Source of the DNA: Agrobacterium tumefaciens
Lineage (GTDB): Bacteria > Pseudomonadota > Alphaproteobacteria > Rhizobiales > Rhizobiaceae
DNA length: 64,000 nt
Assembly: GCF_013318015.2 (NCBI RefSeq)
Contig: NZ_CP115841.1
Location: forward strand, 310,001 to 374,000
Direction: 5' to 3'
Both the position numbers and the translations under genes were made by a program. Shown piece by piece: positions 43,677-53,771 of the stretch; within the stretch, counting starts at the first letter, position 1; every line of letters begins with the position of its first letter. The notes under the pieces were generated by a model that worked only from the letters and a program-made list of their open reading frames with translations, was not told where the DNA came from and did no database searches.

Positions 43677-44999
43677 ATGAGCAGCCGTATCGCACGTTTC
43701 GCTCTTTCCGGTTACAGGATTGCCGGTATCGCCGCTTATCCGTTTGCACGGCCTTATCTTTCCTATCGGGCCGCAAAGGGTAAGGAAGACAAGCGCCGCC
43801 GTCTAGAACGTTTCGGTTACGCCAGCGCGGAGCGCCCCCGTGGCCCGCTCGTCTGGTTCCATGCCGCAAGTGTCGGCGAAACGCTCGCCCTCATTCCGCT
43901 GATCCGGGAAATACGCAAGCGCGATATCTTCGTGCTTCTGACCACAGGCACCGTCACCTCGGCCGAGCTGACCCGTACCCGGCTTGGCGATGATGTGATC
44001 CACCAATATGTGCCGCTCGACATCAAGATCGCGGTCAACCGTTTCCTCGCCTATTGGGCACCGGATGCAGCGATCACTGCTGAATCGGAAATCTGGCCGG
44101 TAACGATGATGGAGCTGGAGCGCCGGCACATTCCGCAGATCCGGGTCAATGCGCGGCTCTCAGACCGTTCCTTCGACCGCTGGAACAACCGGCACGACAT
44201 TGCGGAATCGCTGTTCTCCAAGCTGGCGCTGGTGGTTGCGCAATCCGATGTCGATGCCGAACGCTTCCGTGATCTCGGCTCCTGGCCGGTGGTGATATCC
44301 GGCAATCTCAAGGGCGATACCGATCCGCCGCCTTGCGACGAAGCTCTGCTCGAGCACTATCGCAGGCAGATCGGCCCCCGCAAGACATGGGCGGCGATCT
44401 CCACCTTCGACGGTGAAGAGAAGGCAGCAGCCACCGTGCATGCGGCGATAAAGTCGCGCAACGGTCAATTGACCATCATCGTGCCGCGCCACCCCGAGCG
44501 CGGCGACGACGTGGAAGCCATGCTGAAGGGCATGGGGTTGACCGTGGCACGCAGAAGCCGCAACGACGTGATCACGCCGGAAACCGATATCTTCCTCGGG
44601 GATTCCATTGGCGAAATGGGGCTTTACCTCAGGCTCACCGAACTTGCCTTCGTCGGCCGTTCGCTGACGGCCGAGGGTGGGCAGAACCCGCTGGAGCCGG
44701 CAATGCTGGGCTGCGCCGTACTGTCAGGCGCGCATGTACAGAATTTCCGCGAGGCCTATCAGAAGCTGATCCGCGCCGGCGGCGGGCGCATCGTCCGCGA
44801 TGTCGAGATGCTGGCCAAGGCGGTGCATTACCTCTTGGTCAACGACAATGAACGCTACAAGATGATCGATGCCGGCAACCGGGTCATTCAGGACATGCGC
44901 GGCGCGCTTTCCGCCACCGTCAAGGCGCTGGAGCCCTACATCAACCCGCTCACAGTCACCGCCAAGCTGCAACCGCGGAGTGCCATCGGTTCATGGTAG
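43677..44999 (+). CDS. waaA: 3-deoxy-D-manno-octulosonic acid (Kdo) transferase
   Basis: This GT30 enzyme adds Kdo residues from CMP-Kdo to lipid A precursor, joining the LPS core to lipid A at the inner membrane. The family's WFHAASVGETLALIPLIREIR holds the catalytic Glu, and AITAESEIWP and STFDGEEKAA are characteristic, as is GEMGLYLRLTELAFVGRSL near the end. The N-terminal 25 residues can serve as a membrane anchor. Length is 440 residues. Its last codons overlap the HAD gene by 7 bp, and lpxK lies next. Confidence 0.94.
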   Translation: MSSRIARFALSGYRIAGIAAYPFARPYLSYRAAKGKEDKRRRLERFGYASAERPRGPLVWFHAASVGETLALIPLIREIRKRDIFVLLTTGTVTSAELTRTRLGDDVIHQYVPLDIKIAVNRFLAYWAPDAAITAESEIWPVTMMELERRHIPQIRVNARLSDRSFDRWNNRHDIAESLFSKLALVVAQSDVDAERFRDLGSWPVVISGNLKGDTDPPPCDEALLEHYRRQIGPRKTWAAISTFDGEEKAAATVHAAIKSRNGQLTIIVPRHPERGDDVEAMLKGMGLTVARRSRNDVITPETDIFLGDSIGEMGLYLRLTELAFVGRSLTAEGGQNPLEPAMLGCAVLSGAHVQNFREAYQKLIRAGGGRIVRDVEMLAKAVHYLLVNDNERYKMIDAGNRVIQDMRGALSATVKALEPYINPLTVTAKLQPRSAIGSW

Positions 45000-45730
45000 C
45001 GGATATGGAGATTGATGCGACCCGATCGATTGCCGCAGTCCTTTTCGACAAGGACGGCACGCTGTTAGGCTATGACGCAAGCTGGGGGCCGGTGAACCGC
45101 GAACTTGCGGCTATTGCGGCCAAGGGCGATCCCGTTCTTGCGGACCAGCTTCTCGCCGCCTGCGGCATGGATCCGGTTACCGGGCATGTGGTGCCCGACA
45201 GTCTTTTGGCTGCCGGCAATACGGCGGAGATAGCTGCCGGTCTCGTCGCCGCCGGTTCGCCTTGCGATGTCGTGGAGTTGACTGCGCGGCTCGACCGGCT
45301 ATTCACTGAAGCAGCGGATAAATCCGTGCCGGTCACCGATCTCAAGGCATTTTTCGCAAGGCTCAAGGCACGCGGCTACAAGCTTGGCATCGCCTCCAGC
45401 GACAACGAAAAATCCATCCGCCAGACGGCGATCCGTTTCGGTTTCGAAAGCGATGTCGATTTCGTCGCGGGTTATGACAGCGGTTACGGCACGAAGCCGC
45501 AACCCGGCATGGTTCTCGGTTTCTGCGACGCGATTGGTCTTGCGCCTGCGCGCGTGGCAGTGGTCGGCGACAATAATCACGATCTGCACATGGCGAGAAA
45601 TGCCGGCGCAGGATTGCGCATTGCCGTTCTCACCGGAACCGGCTCGCGCGAAAGCCTTGGCGCCGACGCCCATTATTGTTTCGACGATATTACCGCGCTG
45701 GAAACCCTGCTTCCGGAACGCGTTGTTTAG
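44993..45730 (+). CDS. HAD-family phosphatase (Gph-like)
   Basis: This 245-residue HAD protein has motif I LFDKDGTLLGYDASW with a Lys between the two Asp residues, typical of phosphoglycolate-phosphatase-like enzymes. Motif II is GIASSDNEKSIR and motif IV VAVVGDNNHDLHMARNAG. It overlaps waaA by 7 bp and precedes lpxK by 164 bp. It could work on phosphoglycolate or an LPS-related sugar phosphate; the context hints at the latter, but this is inference. Substrate unknown. Confidence 0.85.
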   Translation: MVADMEIDATRSIAAVLFDKDGTLLGYDASWGPVNRELAAIAAKGDPVLADQLLAACGMDPVTGHVVPDSLLAAGNTAEIAAGLVAAGSPCDVVELTARLDRLFTEAADKSVPVTDLKAFFARLKARGYKLGIASSDNEKSIRQTAIRFGFESDVDFVAGYDSGYGTKPQPGMVLGFCDAIGLAPARVAVVGDNNHDLHMARNAGAGLRIAVLTGTGSRESLGADAHYCFDDITALETLLPERVV

Positions 45731-45894
45731 GTCATGTCCCCGCAGTGCGCGCCACTTGTCGCACAAGATGGGAAGAGACAAGCTGCGCATGTATAGCCGG
45801 GTTTTGCAATTCAGGGTTTTTTCTGGCAAATACCCATGTGACTTATCGAATTTAAGCGCAATGCCGTGGGTGATGCGGCCGGGAGCAGGCATAT

Positions 45895-46941
45895 ATGGTT
45901 TCTGAAGCGCCGCCTTTCTGGTGGCAGAAAGCAGGCTGGCAAGCCTGGCTGTTATCACCATTTTCCCTTCTCTACGGCAATATTGCCGGCCGGCGGATGC
46001 GCACGGCAAAACGGGCGAGCGTTTCCGTTCCGGTCATCTGCATCGGCAACTTCACCGTTGGTGGTGCCGGAAAGACGCCGACCGCAATGGCAATCGCCCG
46101 AGCCGCCACCGCAAAGGGCCTGAAACCCGGCTTCCTGAGCCGTGGTTACGGCGGCACACTTGATGTCACCACCCTCGTCGATCCCGCGCAGCACCGCTCA
46201 GCTGATGTCGGCGATGAACCCCTGCTGCTTGCCCGCGAGGCGGTGACGGTCATCTCCCGCAAGCGGGTGGAAGGTGCACATCGGCTGGTGAAGGAGGGCG
46301 TGGATCTCATCATCATGGATGATGGCTTCCAGAGCGCACGCCTGACGCTGGATTATGCGTTGGTCGTTATCGATACGGTGCGTGGCATCGGCAACGGCCA
46401 TCTTGTACCGGGCGGCCCGGTCCGGGCGCCGCTTGCCGAACAGATGCGGCATATGACCGGACTCTTGAAAGTCGGCAACGGCCATGCGGCCGATCCGCTG
46501 GTCAGAACCGCGGCAAAGGCCGCCAAACCGGTTTTCGTCGCGGCGATAAAGCCGCAGGAACCGCAGGATTTCAGGGGAAGGCGCGTGCTGGCCTATGCTG
46601 GTATCGCCGATCCCGCCAAGTTTTTCCGAACTGTCGAGGGGCTTGGTGGCGAAATCGTGCTGCAGCGCTCCTTTCCTGACCATCACCATTTCAGCGATGA
46701 TGAGATCGCCGATCTTCTGCAGGACGCGGATAAGGAAAACTTGCAGCTGGTGACAACGGCCAAGGACGCCGTGCGTCTTAACGGACACCATGGGCGTGCG
46801 GAAGAATTGCTGTGGAACAGCCTGGTGATCGAGGTCGACATGGTGTTCGACGATCCCAATGCGGCCACAACGATCATCGAGACGGCGGTGCGCAACTGCC
46901 GCGCCCGTTTGCTGCGGGAAAATGCGCGGACGTCAATTTAG
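45895..46941 (+). CDS. lpxK: Tetraacyldisaccharide 4'-kinase
   Basis: LpxK phosphorylates the lipid A precursor at the 4' position, at the cytoplasmic face of the inner membrane. The Walker A loop is [13 protein letters not shown] (residues 51-63); GFLSRGYGG and IIMDDGFQS follow. The C-terminal half has [12 protein letters not shown]. Length is 348 residues. GGAG lies about 11 nt before ATG 45895. It is the third LPS-related gene after waaA and the HAD gene. Confidence 0.95.
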   Translation: MVSEAPPFWWQKAGWQAWLLSPFSLLYGNIAGRRMRTAKRASVSVPVICIGNFTVGGAGKTPTAMAIARAATAKGLKPGFLSRGYGGTLDVTTLVDPAQHRSADVGDEPLLLAREAVTVISRKRVEGAHRLVKEGVDLIIMDDGFQSARLTLDYALVVIDTVRGIGNGHLVPGGPVRAPLAEQMRHMTGLLKVGNGHAADPLVRTAAKAAKPVFVAAIKPQEPQDFRGRRVLAYAGIADPAKFFRTVEGLGGEIVLQRSFPDHHHFSDDEIADLLQDADKENLQLVTTAKDAVRLNGHHGRAEELLWNSLVIEVDMVFDDPNAATTIIETAVRNCRARLLRENARTSI

Positions 46942-46977
46942 AGCATCTCGTAACGCAAGCCGCCGGGCACTCGCCCC

Positions 46978-47009
46978 CCTCATTCCTGTGCTTGTCACAG
47001 GAATTGAGC
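46978..47009. repeat. CTCATTCCTGTG-type palindromic repeat, copy B
   Basis: CTCATTCCTGTG-CTTGT-CACAGGAATTGAG is an imperfect palindrome related to copies at 14394 and 52831. It lies between the convergent lpxK and DUF2093 genes and could end both transcripts. Confidence 0.55.
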
Positions 47010-47072
47010 AGCCCTCAGCGCGAAAAGAAGAGTTCTCACACGCGGCCATTTCGGGCGTGCTTCCGCGCCTGA

Positions 47073-47294
47073 TCAGGCGGGCAAATTACCAGCCTTGCGC
47101 TCTGCCTCCAGTGAGGCGCTGGCATCCACATAGGCTTCCTGCCGGGCGACGCTCCAGTAACGCAGCTCGTCGACCGGAATGGTCTTGCCGGTGATGGCGC
47201 ATATGACATGCGAGCCGGTCTGCACGATCCGGAAGTCACCGTCGAGATATTCGATGACGGCGATGCGGTTTCCGCCTCCCTCAAATCTGTTCAT
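47073..47294 (-). CDS. DUF2093 small protein
   Basis: This 73-residue protein belongs to DUF2093, found in alphaproteobacteria. It reads GNRIAVIEYLDGDFRIVQTGSHVICAITGKTIPVDELRYWSVARQEAYVDASASLEAE. The Cys and the GKTIPVDELRYWSV segment are the most conserved features. Conserved position after lpxK and before mutL suggests a link with envelope genes but no role is known. ATG 47294 is chosen; the open frame extends to 47363. Confidence 0.85.
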   Translation of the reverse strand: MNRFEGGGNRIAVIEYLDGDFRIVQTGSHVICAITGKTIPVDELRYWSVARQEAYVDASASLEAERKAGNLPA

Positions 47295-47443
47295 CCGTTT
47301 TCGTCTCCTGCTATGTCCTGTCAGTGCATCCAGCCCGAAACGGCGTAGCGTTCTCCTGAACAATCCGGATGCTCCAGTCCCTTGAATTTATATCGCTGAG
47401 CTACGCCCAAGGCCAGCCCTGCCTGCTGCCCCCGGGTTAAGGC

Positions 47444-49264
47444 TCAGCTTCGGCCGAAGAGACGTTCTATATCGGAAAGTTTTAGCTCAATATAGGTCGG
47501 ACGACCGTGATTGCACTGTCCTGAACCCGGCGTGTTTTCCATCTGCCGTAAAAGCGCGTTCATCTCCTCCGGCCGCATGCGCCGCCCTGAACGCACCGAG
47601 CCGTGGCAAGCCATGGTGGCGGCGACATATTCCAGCTTGTTGGCAAGCGTGGAGGCAGCGTCCCATTCAGCGATCTCGTCGGCAAGCTGCCGCACCAGCC
47701 CCTGCACGTTCACCTCGCCAAGCATCGCCGGCGTTTCGCGAACCGCGACCGCCCCCGGCCCGAAACGCTCGATGACCAGTCCCAGCGCATCGAAACCAGC
47801 CGCATGATCCATCAGCATGTCGCAATCCTCTTCGGGAAGGTCGATGATCTCAGGAATGAGCAGCACCTGTGAAGGCGGGCGTCTGGAATGCAGCGCATTG
47901 CGCATTTCCTCAAACACCAGCCGTTCATGCGCCGCATGCTGGTCGACGATGACGAGGCCGTCTTCCGTCTGCGCGACGATGTAGTTCTGGTGCAACTGCG
48001 CCCGCGCGGCGCCGAGCGGATATTGTGACGGTTCCAGCGACGGGCTTGCAGAGGCCTCGTAAACCTCGCGGGGTTCTGCCCGCGCGGTCGGCATGGTGAT
48101 GTCGGAAAAGCGCGATTGCACGGCCTCGGCAAATTGCATGTTCCCGGAAACGGCAAGCGGTCGGGAAGGCGAGGCCGCGGCGGACCATGTCGCAGCGGCA
48201 GACGGTCGGAGATTGGACGGGCTGTAGCCGGGGCGAAAGGCGTTCATCATCTGGCTGGCACCAGTCGTCGCCGCCCTGTCACCGTCGCGGGTCAGCGCCT
48301 GGCGGATCGCACCGACGATCAGCCCGCGAACCAGGCCGGGATCGCGGAAGCGCACATCTGATTTCGCCGGATGCACGTTCACGTCGACAAAGGCGGGATC
48401 GAGCGTCAGGGACAGCACCGCGACCGGATATCGCCCGTGCGGCACGGTTTCGGCATAGGCACCGCGAATGGCGGACAACAGCAATTTGTCCTGCACCGGG
48501 CGACCGTTGACGAAGACATATTGATGCGCCGAGTTGCCGCGGTTGAAGGTCGGCACGCCGGCAAAACCGGAGAGCGTTACATCCTCGCGCCCGGCATCGA
48601 TTTCGATGGCGTTGTCCTTGAACTCGGCACCGAGAATCTGCGCCATGCGGGCAAGATGATCGTCGCCGGTGGAGGGGATTTCAAGCGTGGAGCGGTCGGT
48701 GCCTGACAGCACGAAGCGGATATGCGGAAAGGCAATTGCCATCCGCTTGACGACTTCGGTAATGGCGGCTGCCTCCGCTCGCTCCGTTTTCAGGAATTTC
48801 AGCCGTGCGGGCGTCGCGAAAAACAGGTCGCGCACCTCGACGATGGTGCCGGCATTGGCCGCGGCGGGCCGGACCTCGGAGACTTTGCCGCCGGTGACGG
48901 AGATCACCGAACCCTGTTCTGCGCCGTGTTGCCGGCTGGTGATGGAAAGCTTGGCAACCGAGCCGATGGAGGGCAGGGCCTCGCCGCGAAAGCCAAGCGT
49001 GCGGATATCGTCAAGCGTGGTGGATATTTTCGAGGTGCAATGGCGTCGGACCGCAAGCTCCAGATCGGCAGGCGACATGCCGGAGCCGTTATCGGTGATG
49101 CGCACCAGTCCCTTGCCACCGCCCGCCGTGGCGATTTCGATGCGCGTTGCGCCCGCGTCGATGGCGTTTTCCACCAGCTCCTTCGTGGCGCTGGAGGGTC
49201 TTTCGATGACCTCGCCGGCGGCGATCTGGTTGATGAGGGTTTCTGAAAGCTGCTTGATGGCCAT
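47444..49264 (-). CDS. mutL: DNA mismatch repair protein MutL (endonuclease type)
   Basis: MutL couples mismatch recognition by MutS to strand incision. The GHKL ATPase domain shows [19 protein letters not shown] and [12 protein letters not shown]. The C-terminal endonuclease motif is present as [13 protein letters not shown], with [10 protein letters not shown] and GQCNHGRPT, so this MutL can nick DNA, as expected for bacteria without MutH. A Pro/Ala/Ser-rich linker joins the domains (about 340-420). ATG 49264 gives MAIKQL; three more codons upstream are possible. It ends 150 bp after DUF2093, which is on the same strand downstream. Confidence 0.96.
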   Translation of the reverse strand: MAIKQLSETLINQIAAGEVIERPSSATKELVENAIDAGATRIEIATAGGGKGLVRITDNGSGMSPADLELAVRRHCTSKISTTLDDIRTLGFRGEALPSIGSVAKLSITSRQHGAEQGSVISVTGGKVSEVRPAAANAGTIVEVRDLFFATPARLKFLKTERAEAAAITEVVKRMAIAFPHIRFVLSGTDRSTLEIPSTGDDHLARMAQILGAEFKDNAIEIDAGREDVTLSGFAGVPTFNRGNSAHQYVFVNGRPVQDKLLLSAIRGAYAETVPHGRYPVAVLSLTLDPAFVDVNVHPAKSDVRFRDPGLVRGLIVGAIRQALTRDGDRAATTGASQMMNAFRPGYSPSNLRPSAAATWSAAASPSRPLAVSGNMQFAEAVQSRFSDITMPTARAEPREVYEASASPSLEPSQYPLGAARAQLHQNYIVAQTEDGLVIVDQHAAHERLVFEEMRNALHSRRPPSQVLLIPEIIDLPEEDCDMLMDHAAGFDALGLVIERFGPGAVAVRETPAMLGEVNVQGLVRQLADEIAEWDAASTLANKLEYVAATMACHGSVRSGRRMRPEEMNALLRQMENTPGSGQCNHGRPTYIELKLSDIERLFGRS

Positions 49265-49273
49265 GATCGTCAT

Positions 49274-49623
49274 TTTCGCGGATTCGTCACGGCTTCGAAA
49301 GCAAAAAACTCAAGTGGTGAAAGTTTGCACATGTTTTGCGGCCTGCCCGGCGTTTGATCATTTCCGTTCAACGTCAGGATAAGCGTTAATCCGCCTTTAA
49401 TCGGCCTTGCATATGGTGAGGCGGCTTGAAATGACTGCAGGAACGAGGCCCCCCTTCGCCGGGTGGTGTGACGTCGTATATGGGTGAACGTCATCTTCCC
49501 CTCAAGACTGCTTCAAGTAGCGAACCCTGATGTCTCTTTTGCGGAATTTACCGTTTCATCCCGGCATTTGCCTCGGACGATTCCAATAGAAACATAAGCC
49601 TGACCCTGAAAACAGGTGGGAGT
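49274..49623. other. Intergenic region between mutL and the PAS/receiver gene
   Basis: These 350 bases separate two divergent genes and must hold both promoters. I could not single out convincing -35/-10 pairs, dyads or repeats. An A/T-richer stretch lies next to mutL. No reading frame in it looks real. Confidence 0.4.
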
Positions 49624-51291
49624 TTGCAGTTGAGTGATTTGGCGTCCTCCGGCGCGGGCGTTCATACGGTGATGCTTGATGCCCTTTGCGACGCGCTTGG
49701 CGCGGCGATCGTCGTTTACGACCGGAACGATCACATCGTTTTCGCAAGCCGGAAGCTTTTGAGTTTTTTTCCACTGCAAGAGGCCGTTATCGGGCCGGGC
49801 GCGCGGCTGCGCGACTATCTGAGCGCGCTTTACGATTGTTATCTTCTGGAAGCGGAAAGCCTGTCCGCCAATGCCCGGCAGCTGGGACGCGAGGAATGGA
49901 TTGGCGAGCGGCTGGCGCTGCACTGGAAGGAAAGGTCTGAAAAAACCGAGCGGCTGAAGGGGGAGCGCTTCCTGCGCTTCGTCATGAACCGCCTGCCTTC
50001 CGGGCTGGGCATCAGCGTCGTTGCCGATATTTCCGAACAGAAGAAAAGAGAAGAACAGTGGCGCATCGACCTCGAACGCGTGCAACTGATCGAAGACATT
50101 CTCGACAATCTGCCGTTTCCGGTCCTCGTCAAGGACCGGAACCTCGCCTATGTCGCCGTAAATAAAGCCGCCTGCACTATGGTCGAGACCAGTGCAGAGA
50201 GCATTCTCGGCCGCACGGTTTTCGATCTGCATTCGCGCCAGGTCGCAGGCCGGATCGACGCTGCCGATCGCATGGTGCTGGACAGCGGCACGCCGAGCAT
50301 CCTTCCCGAAAGGGTGAGGCGCGCGAATGGTGAAGAGGTGCTGACGATTACTCGCAAGCAGCGGGTGGGTCGGCCTGGCCGGCATTTTCTGGTCACGACG
50401 ATGGAGGACGTGACCGCGCTCGCCACCATCGACGCGAACGGCATGCCCATTATCCCCTCGCTCGAACATGTCGATTTCGTCGCCTCCACCTATGGCAAGG
50501 ATGAAGATCGCGATTCCGCAGGCGGTCTGCTGAAAAGCAAGGCAGTGCTGGTGGTTTCCGGAAACGGGCGCTTTGCCGAAGCCGCCTGCCACCGGCTTGC
50601 CGCGAGCGGCATGGATCATGCCGTGGTGAGGAGCGAGGAAGAACAGCGTAGTTTCATCGATATCGCCGCTTCCGCAGGCGTCGGCATCGATGTCGTCGTT
50701 GTCGACGCCCAGATGAGTGTCACATGCCTCGATATCGCGGCTGCGCATGACCTGCCGGTCGTCACCATCGAGGAAGAGGAGATCGACGCTTCGCTGCTGC
50801 ATTATCTCGCCGTCGGCCTCAAATCGTCTCCGAAGGAAAAGTCCTCCGACGAGGACTGGGAGATCATGACCGAGGACCTGCCCAAAATCCTCAAGACTGG
50901 CGGCGTCTGCGAGATACTTCTCGTTGAGGACAACAGGGTCAACCAGATCGTCTTCTCACAAATCCTTGAGGGATTGGGGCTGTCCTGGCGGCTTGCCACG
51001 TCGGGTGAGGAGGCGTTGCGTCTTTTTGCGGAACAGGCGCCGTCCGTCGTCCTGCTCGACACCACGCTTGGCGATATCGACGGTTTCGAGGTCGCCCGCC
51101 GTATGCGTGCACTGGCCGGCGACGAGCGCATTCCCATCGTCGGCGTCATCACCCACGCTTTCGAGGGCGATCTCGACAAATGCCTGGCGGCGGGCATGGA
51201 GGACATGCTGCTGAAACCCGTCAGTCCCGATATGGTCGATGCCGTTTTTCTGCGCCTTTTCGGCAAGGATGCCCTGCGGCTGCAAGCCTGA
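49624..51291 (+). CDS. PAS-PAS-pseudoreceiver-receiver signalling protein without kinase
   Basis: Domains in order: PAS (about residues 15-140, AAIVVYDRNDHIVFASRKLLSFF), second PAS (about 150-265, ILDNLPFPVLVKDRNLAYVAVNKAA), a degenerate receiver-like stretch (about 305-400, AVLVVSGNGRFAEA..VVVVDAQM) and a complete receiver (about 428-550). The last has acidic E435/D436, phospho-acceptor D479, T510 and K531. No HisKA or HATPase lies between them, so it cannot phosphorylate itself and must take a phosphoryl group from a kinase elsewhere. The start is a TTG (49624 or 49630). A GGDEF-EAL gene follows after 141 bp, suggesting a shared c-di-GMP pathway. Confidence 0.85.
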   Translation: MQLSDLASSGAGVHTVMLDALCDALGAAIVVYDRNDHIVFASRKLLSFFPLQEAVIGPGARLRDYLSALYDCYLLEAESLSANARQLGREEWIGERLALHWKERSEKTERLKGERFLRFVMNRLPSGLGISVVADISEQKKREEQWRIDLERVQLIEDILDNLPFPVLVKDRNLAYVAVNKAACTMVETSAESILGRTVFDLHSRQVAGRIDAADRMVLDSGTPSILPERVRRANGEEVLTITRKQRVGRPGRHFLVTTMEDVTALATIDANGMPIIPSLEHVDFVASTYGKDEDRDSAGGLLKSKAVLVVSGNGRFAEAACHRLAASGMDHAVVRSEEEQRSFIDIAASAGVGIDVVVVDAQMSVTCLDIAAAHDLPVVTIEEEEIDASLLHYLAVGLKSSPKEKSSDEDWEIMTEDLPKILKTGGVCEILLVEDNRVNQIVFSQILEGLGLSWRLATSGEEALRLFAEQAPSVVLLDTTLGDIDGFEVARRMRALAGDERIPIVGVITHAFEGDLDKCLAAGMEDMLLKPVSPDMVDAVFLRLFGKDALRLQA

Positions 51292-51432
51292 AGCTCCTCC
51301 ATTTCGGTTTTTTTGTTCGAGCCGCTGGCCTTGCGGAAACGCCGACGCATTTTCGGTGCGCGGTTCTATGGCTTTTTTAATACTTGCCCTGCATTGTGAT
51401 CGCGGTCGACACGGGATTCACGAGATGCAGGA

Positions 51433-52785
51433 ATGAAACGGGCAGAGCCGCAGGCGTTGCACGTCAGCCAGAACGAGCTGCAGGCGATGGCTTACAGCGA
51501 TCCGCTGACGGGGCTTGGCAATCGTTACCGTTTGCGGGACAAAATCCGCATGCTCGCCAGCGAGCGTTCCAGCGATCCCGCGCCCTTCACCGTCGGCATT
51601 GCGAATATTGACGGCTTCAAACCCATCAACGATCTTTTCGGCGTGCAGGCGGGCGACGAGATTTTGTGCCAGGTCGCGCATCGGCTGAAGGCTTGCATTC
51701 CCGATGGCGCCGCCGTGACGCGCCATGATGGCGACGAGTTCGCCTTCGTGCTGCCGCTGGTATTCGAACGCACCGGCGCAGAGCGCATCGGCAACATGAT
51801 CAAGGACGTGCTTTCTGCGCCTTACGATCTCGGCGACCGCAACGTCCGGCTTTCCTCCTCCTTCGGTTTTGCCATCTATCCCTTCGCCGGCGATGATTTC
51901 GAGGATTTGCTGAAAAGCGCCGAGACTGCGCTTTACCGCTCCAAGCGCCGTGGTCGTGGCCAGATAACGGTCTATTCGCGCGAGATTGCGCAGGAAATGA
52001 AGCGCGCCACCCAGCTGGAACAGGCGTTGCGTAACGCCATCATCACCGATGCGATCGACGTGCATTTCCAGCCCATCGTCAGGCTGGAAGAAGCGAAGGT
52101 CATCGGTTTCGAGGCACTCGCCCGCTGGAACGACCCCGATCTCGGTTTCGTGTCGCCCGCCGTTTTCGTGCCGCTGGCCGAAGAACGCGGTTTCATCGAC
52201 GCGCTGTCGGAAGCGCTGCTGAGGAAGGCGGCGGAAGCGGCGCTGTTCTGGCCGCGAGAGCTTTTCCTGTCCTTCAACCTGTCTTCCGCGCAATTGATGG
52301 ACCCCGGCACAGCGGATAATATTCTGTCCATCCTGTCGCGTGTCGGCCTTGATCCGCACCGGCTGGAGCTTGAAATCACCGAAACCGCTGTCATGACATC
52401 CGCCGATACCGCGCAGCGCATCATCAGCGAATTGCAGGGTGCGGGTGTTCGTATCTCTCTCGACGATTTCGGCACCGGCCAGTCGAGCCTTGGCCGTCTG
52501 CGCGACTTTACCTTCGACAAGGTCAAGATCGACCGCGCCTTTGTCTCCCGCATCAGCAGCGACCGTCCTTCGGAACATATCATCAAGGCCATCGTCGCCA
52601 TGTGCGAAGGGCTTGATCTCGAGGTCGTCGCGGAGGGTATCGAGGAGCAGGCGGAAGAGGAAAAACTGCGCGCGCTCGGCTGCGCTATGGGGCAGGGCTA
52701 TTTTTACGGCCGCCCCGCCGATGCCGCCGCCACGCAGCGCTACCTTCACGAAAACTATCGCGAGATCCTGTCGGATATTCCCTGA
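51433..52785 (+). CDS. GGDEF-EAL protein, probably c-di-GMP phosphodiesterase
   Basis: This cytoplasmic protein has no membrane segment or sensory domain. The GGDEF domain (about 20-180) has DGDEF in place of GGDEF at 99-103 and no RXXD inhibitory site. The EAL domain (about 195-440) is complete: EAL at 227-229, then NLSS, ELEITE, DDFGTG, KVKID, VVAEGIE and GQGYFYGRP, so c-di-GMP hydrolysis is likely. Cyclase activity is doubtful but not excluded. It follows the PAS/receiver gene, which could deliver its signal. Confidence 0.92.
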   Translation: MKRAEPQALHVSQNELQAMAYSDPLTGLGNRYRLRDKIRMLASERSSDPAPFTVGIANIDGFKPINDLFGVQAGDEILCQVAHRLKACIPDGAAVTRHDGDEFAFVLPLVFERTGAERIGNMIKDVLSAPYDLGDRNVRLSSSFGFAIYPFAGDDFEDLLKSAETALYRSKRRGRGQITVYSREIAQEMKRATQLEQALRNAIITDAIDVHFQPIVRLEEAKVIGFEALARWNDPDLGFVSPAVFVPLAEERGFIDALSEALLRKAAEAALFWPRELFLSFNLSSAQLMDPGTADNILSILSRVGLDPHRLELEITETAVMTSADTAQRIISELQGAGVRISLDDFGTGQSSLGRLRDFTFDKVKIDRAFVSRISSDRPSEHIIKAIVAMCEGLDLEVVAEGIEEQAEEEKLRALGCAMGQGYFYGRPADAAATQRYLHENYREILSDIP

Positions 52786-52830
52786 GAAATGGAATGGCCT
52801 TGCACATAAGGCTGTAGGGACCTCCCCAAC

Positions 52831-52859
52831 CTCATCCCTGTGACGAGCACAGGAATGAG
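52831..52859. repeat. CTCATTCCTGTG-type palindromic repeat, copy C
   Basis: CTCATCCCTGTG-ACGAG-CACAGGAATGAG lies between the convergent GGDEF-EAL and lactonase genes, as the other two copies lie between convergent genes. It is the most symmetrical of the three. Confidence 0.55.
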
Positions 52860-52879
52860 AAGGCGGCACGCGCCGCGCT

Positions 52880-53767
52880 TCACAACCGGTAGAGCGGCTC
52901 GAACCTGCCCTTGATCTCAATCCCGAGCTCGAATGTCTTTCCGTGCTGCGGATTGGCGGCAATGGCGTCGTCGTCAAGATTTTCGCGGGCGGATGTGATG
53001 AGAAGGCGCGACGCATCGGGGCCGATGAAGGCCGGGCAGGTGGTCTGTCCCGCTGGCACCAGATAGCGTTCGATGTGGTTGCCGTCGGCATCGTAACGAT
53101 CGACCGCACCCATACCCCAGCGGGCGTTCCAGATATGCCCTTCCGCATCGCAGACCGATCCGTCTACGCCACCGTCGATGCCGGCGGTGTCAATGAACAC
53201 CTCTGCCTTGCCGGTGGGAAGTCCCGTCTCGGCATCGAGCGGCACCCTCATCAGCTCGTTGACCTTGGTGTCGACGTAATATCCGGTCGCGCCATCGGGC
53301 GAAAAGCAGATCGAATTTGGAATGCTGACATCGGCAAAAAGCTTGGTCACGGTTCCCCTGGCAACGTGGTAGATGCTGCCCGCGCCGATTTGCGCCTTGC
53401 GGCCCATGGTGCCGATCCACAGCGCGCCCGAGGGATGCATACGCCCGTCATTGGAGCGGTTGTCGGGCATGTCATTTTCAAGCTCCGCATGCAGCGTCAA
53501 CACGCCGGTTGCCGTATCGCGAAGGAAAAGGCCGTCATCGGAGGCGATCAATTGCTTGTGGTCGCTGATTTTCGCCAGTGCGCTGCCCATGAAGGGCAGG
53601 GCGTGCACCGTTTTGCGGCCGGAGGCGAGATGCAATTCATGCAGTTCGCGCCCGATGATATTGAACCACCAGGCCGTGCCGGTCGCCGGGTCGAAAGTCG
53701 GGCCTTCGCCAAGCGTCATCGGCGTTTCGTCAAGAACACGTCCGGCAAAGGGAAAAACGGTCGCCAT
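52880..53767 (-). CDS. SMP-30/gluconolactonase family sugar lactonase
   Basis: This six-bladed beta-propeller lactonase of 295 residues opens sugar-acid lactones. It shows ETPMTLGEGPTFDPATGTAWWFNI, SNDGRMHPSGALWIGTMG, NSICFSPDGATGYYVDT and DAEGHIWNARWGMGAV, with metal-ligand Glu, Asn and Asp positions of the family. ATG 53767 is fixed by GGAGGA 7 nt upstream. It ends the minus-strand set SDR-dgoK-dgoA-lactonase. That suggests it hydrolyses the galactonolactone (or arabino/fucono-lactone) made by the SDR. Confidence 0.88.
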   Translation of the reverse strand: MATVFPFAGRVLDETPMTLGEGPTFDPATGTAWWFNIIGRELHELHLASGRKTVHALPFMGSALAKISDHKQLIASDDGLFLRDTATGVLTLHAELENDMPDNRSNDGRMHPSGALWIGTMGRKAQIGAGSIYHVARGTVTKLFADVSIPNSICFSPDGATGYYVDTKVNELMRVPLDAETGLPTGKAEVFIDTAGIDGGVDGSVCDAEGHIWNARWGMGAVDRYDADGNHIERYLVPAGQTTCPAFIGPDASRLLITSARENLDDDAIAANPQHGKTFELGIEIKGRFEPLYRL

Positions 53768-53771
53768 GCTT

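Noticed and set aside
49624-51291. Hybrid histidine kinase
   Set aside because: PAS and receiver domains suggested one, but no HisKA or HATPase motifs (H-box, N, G boxes) are present.
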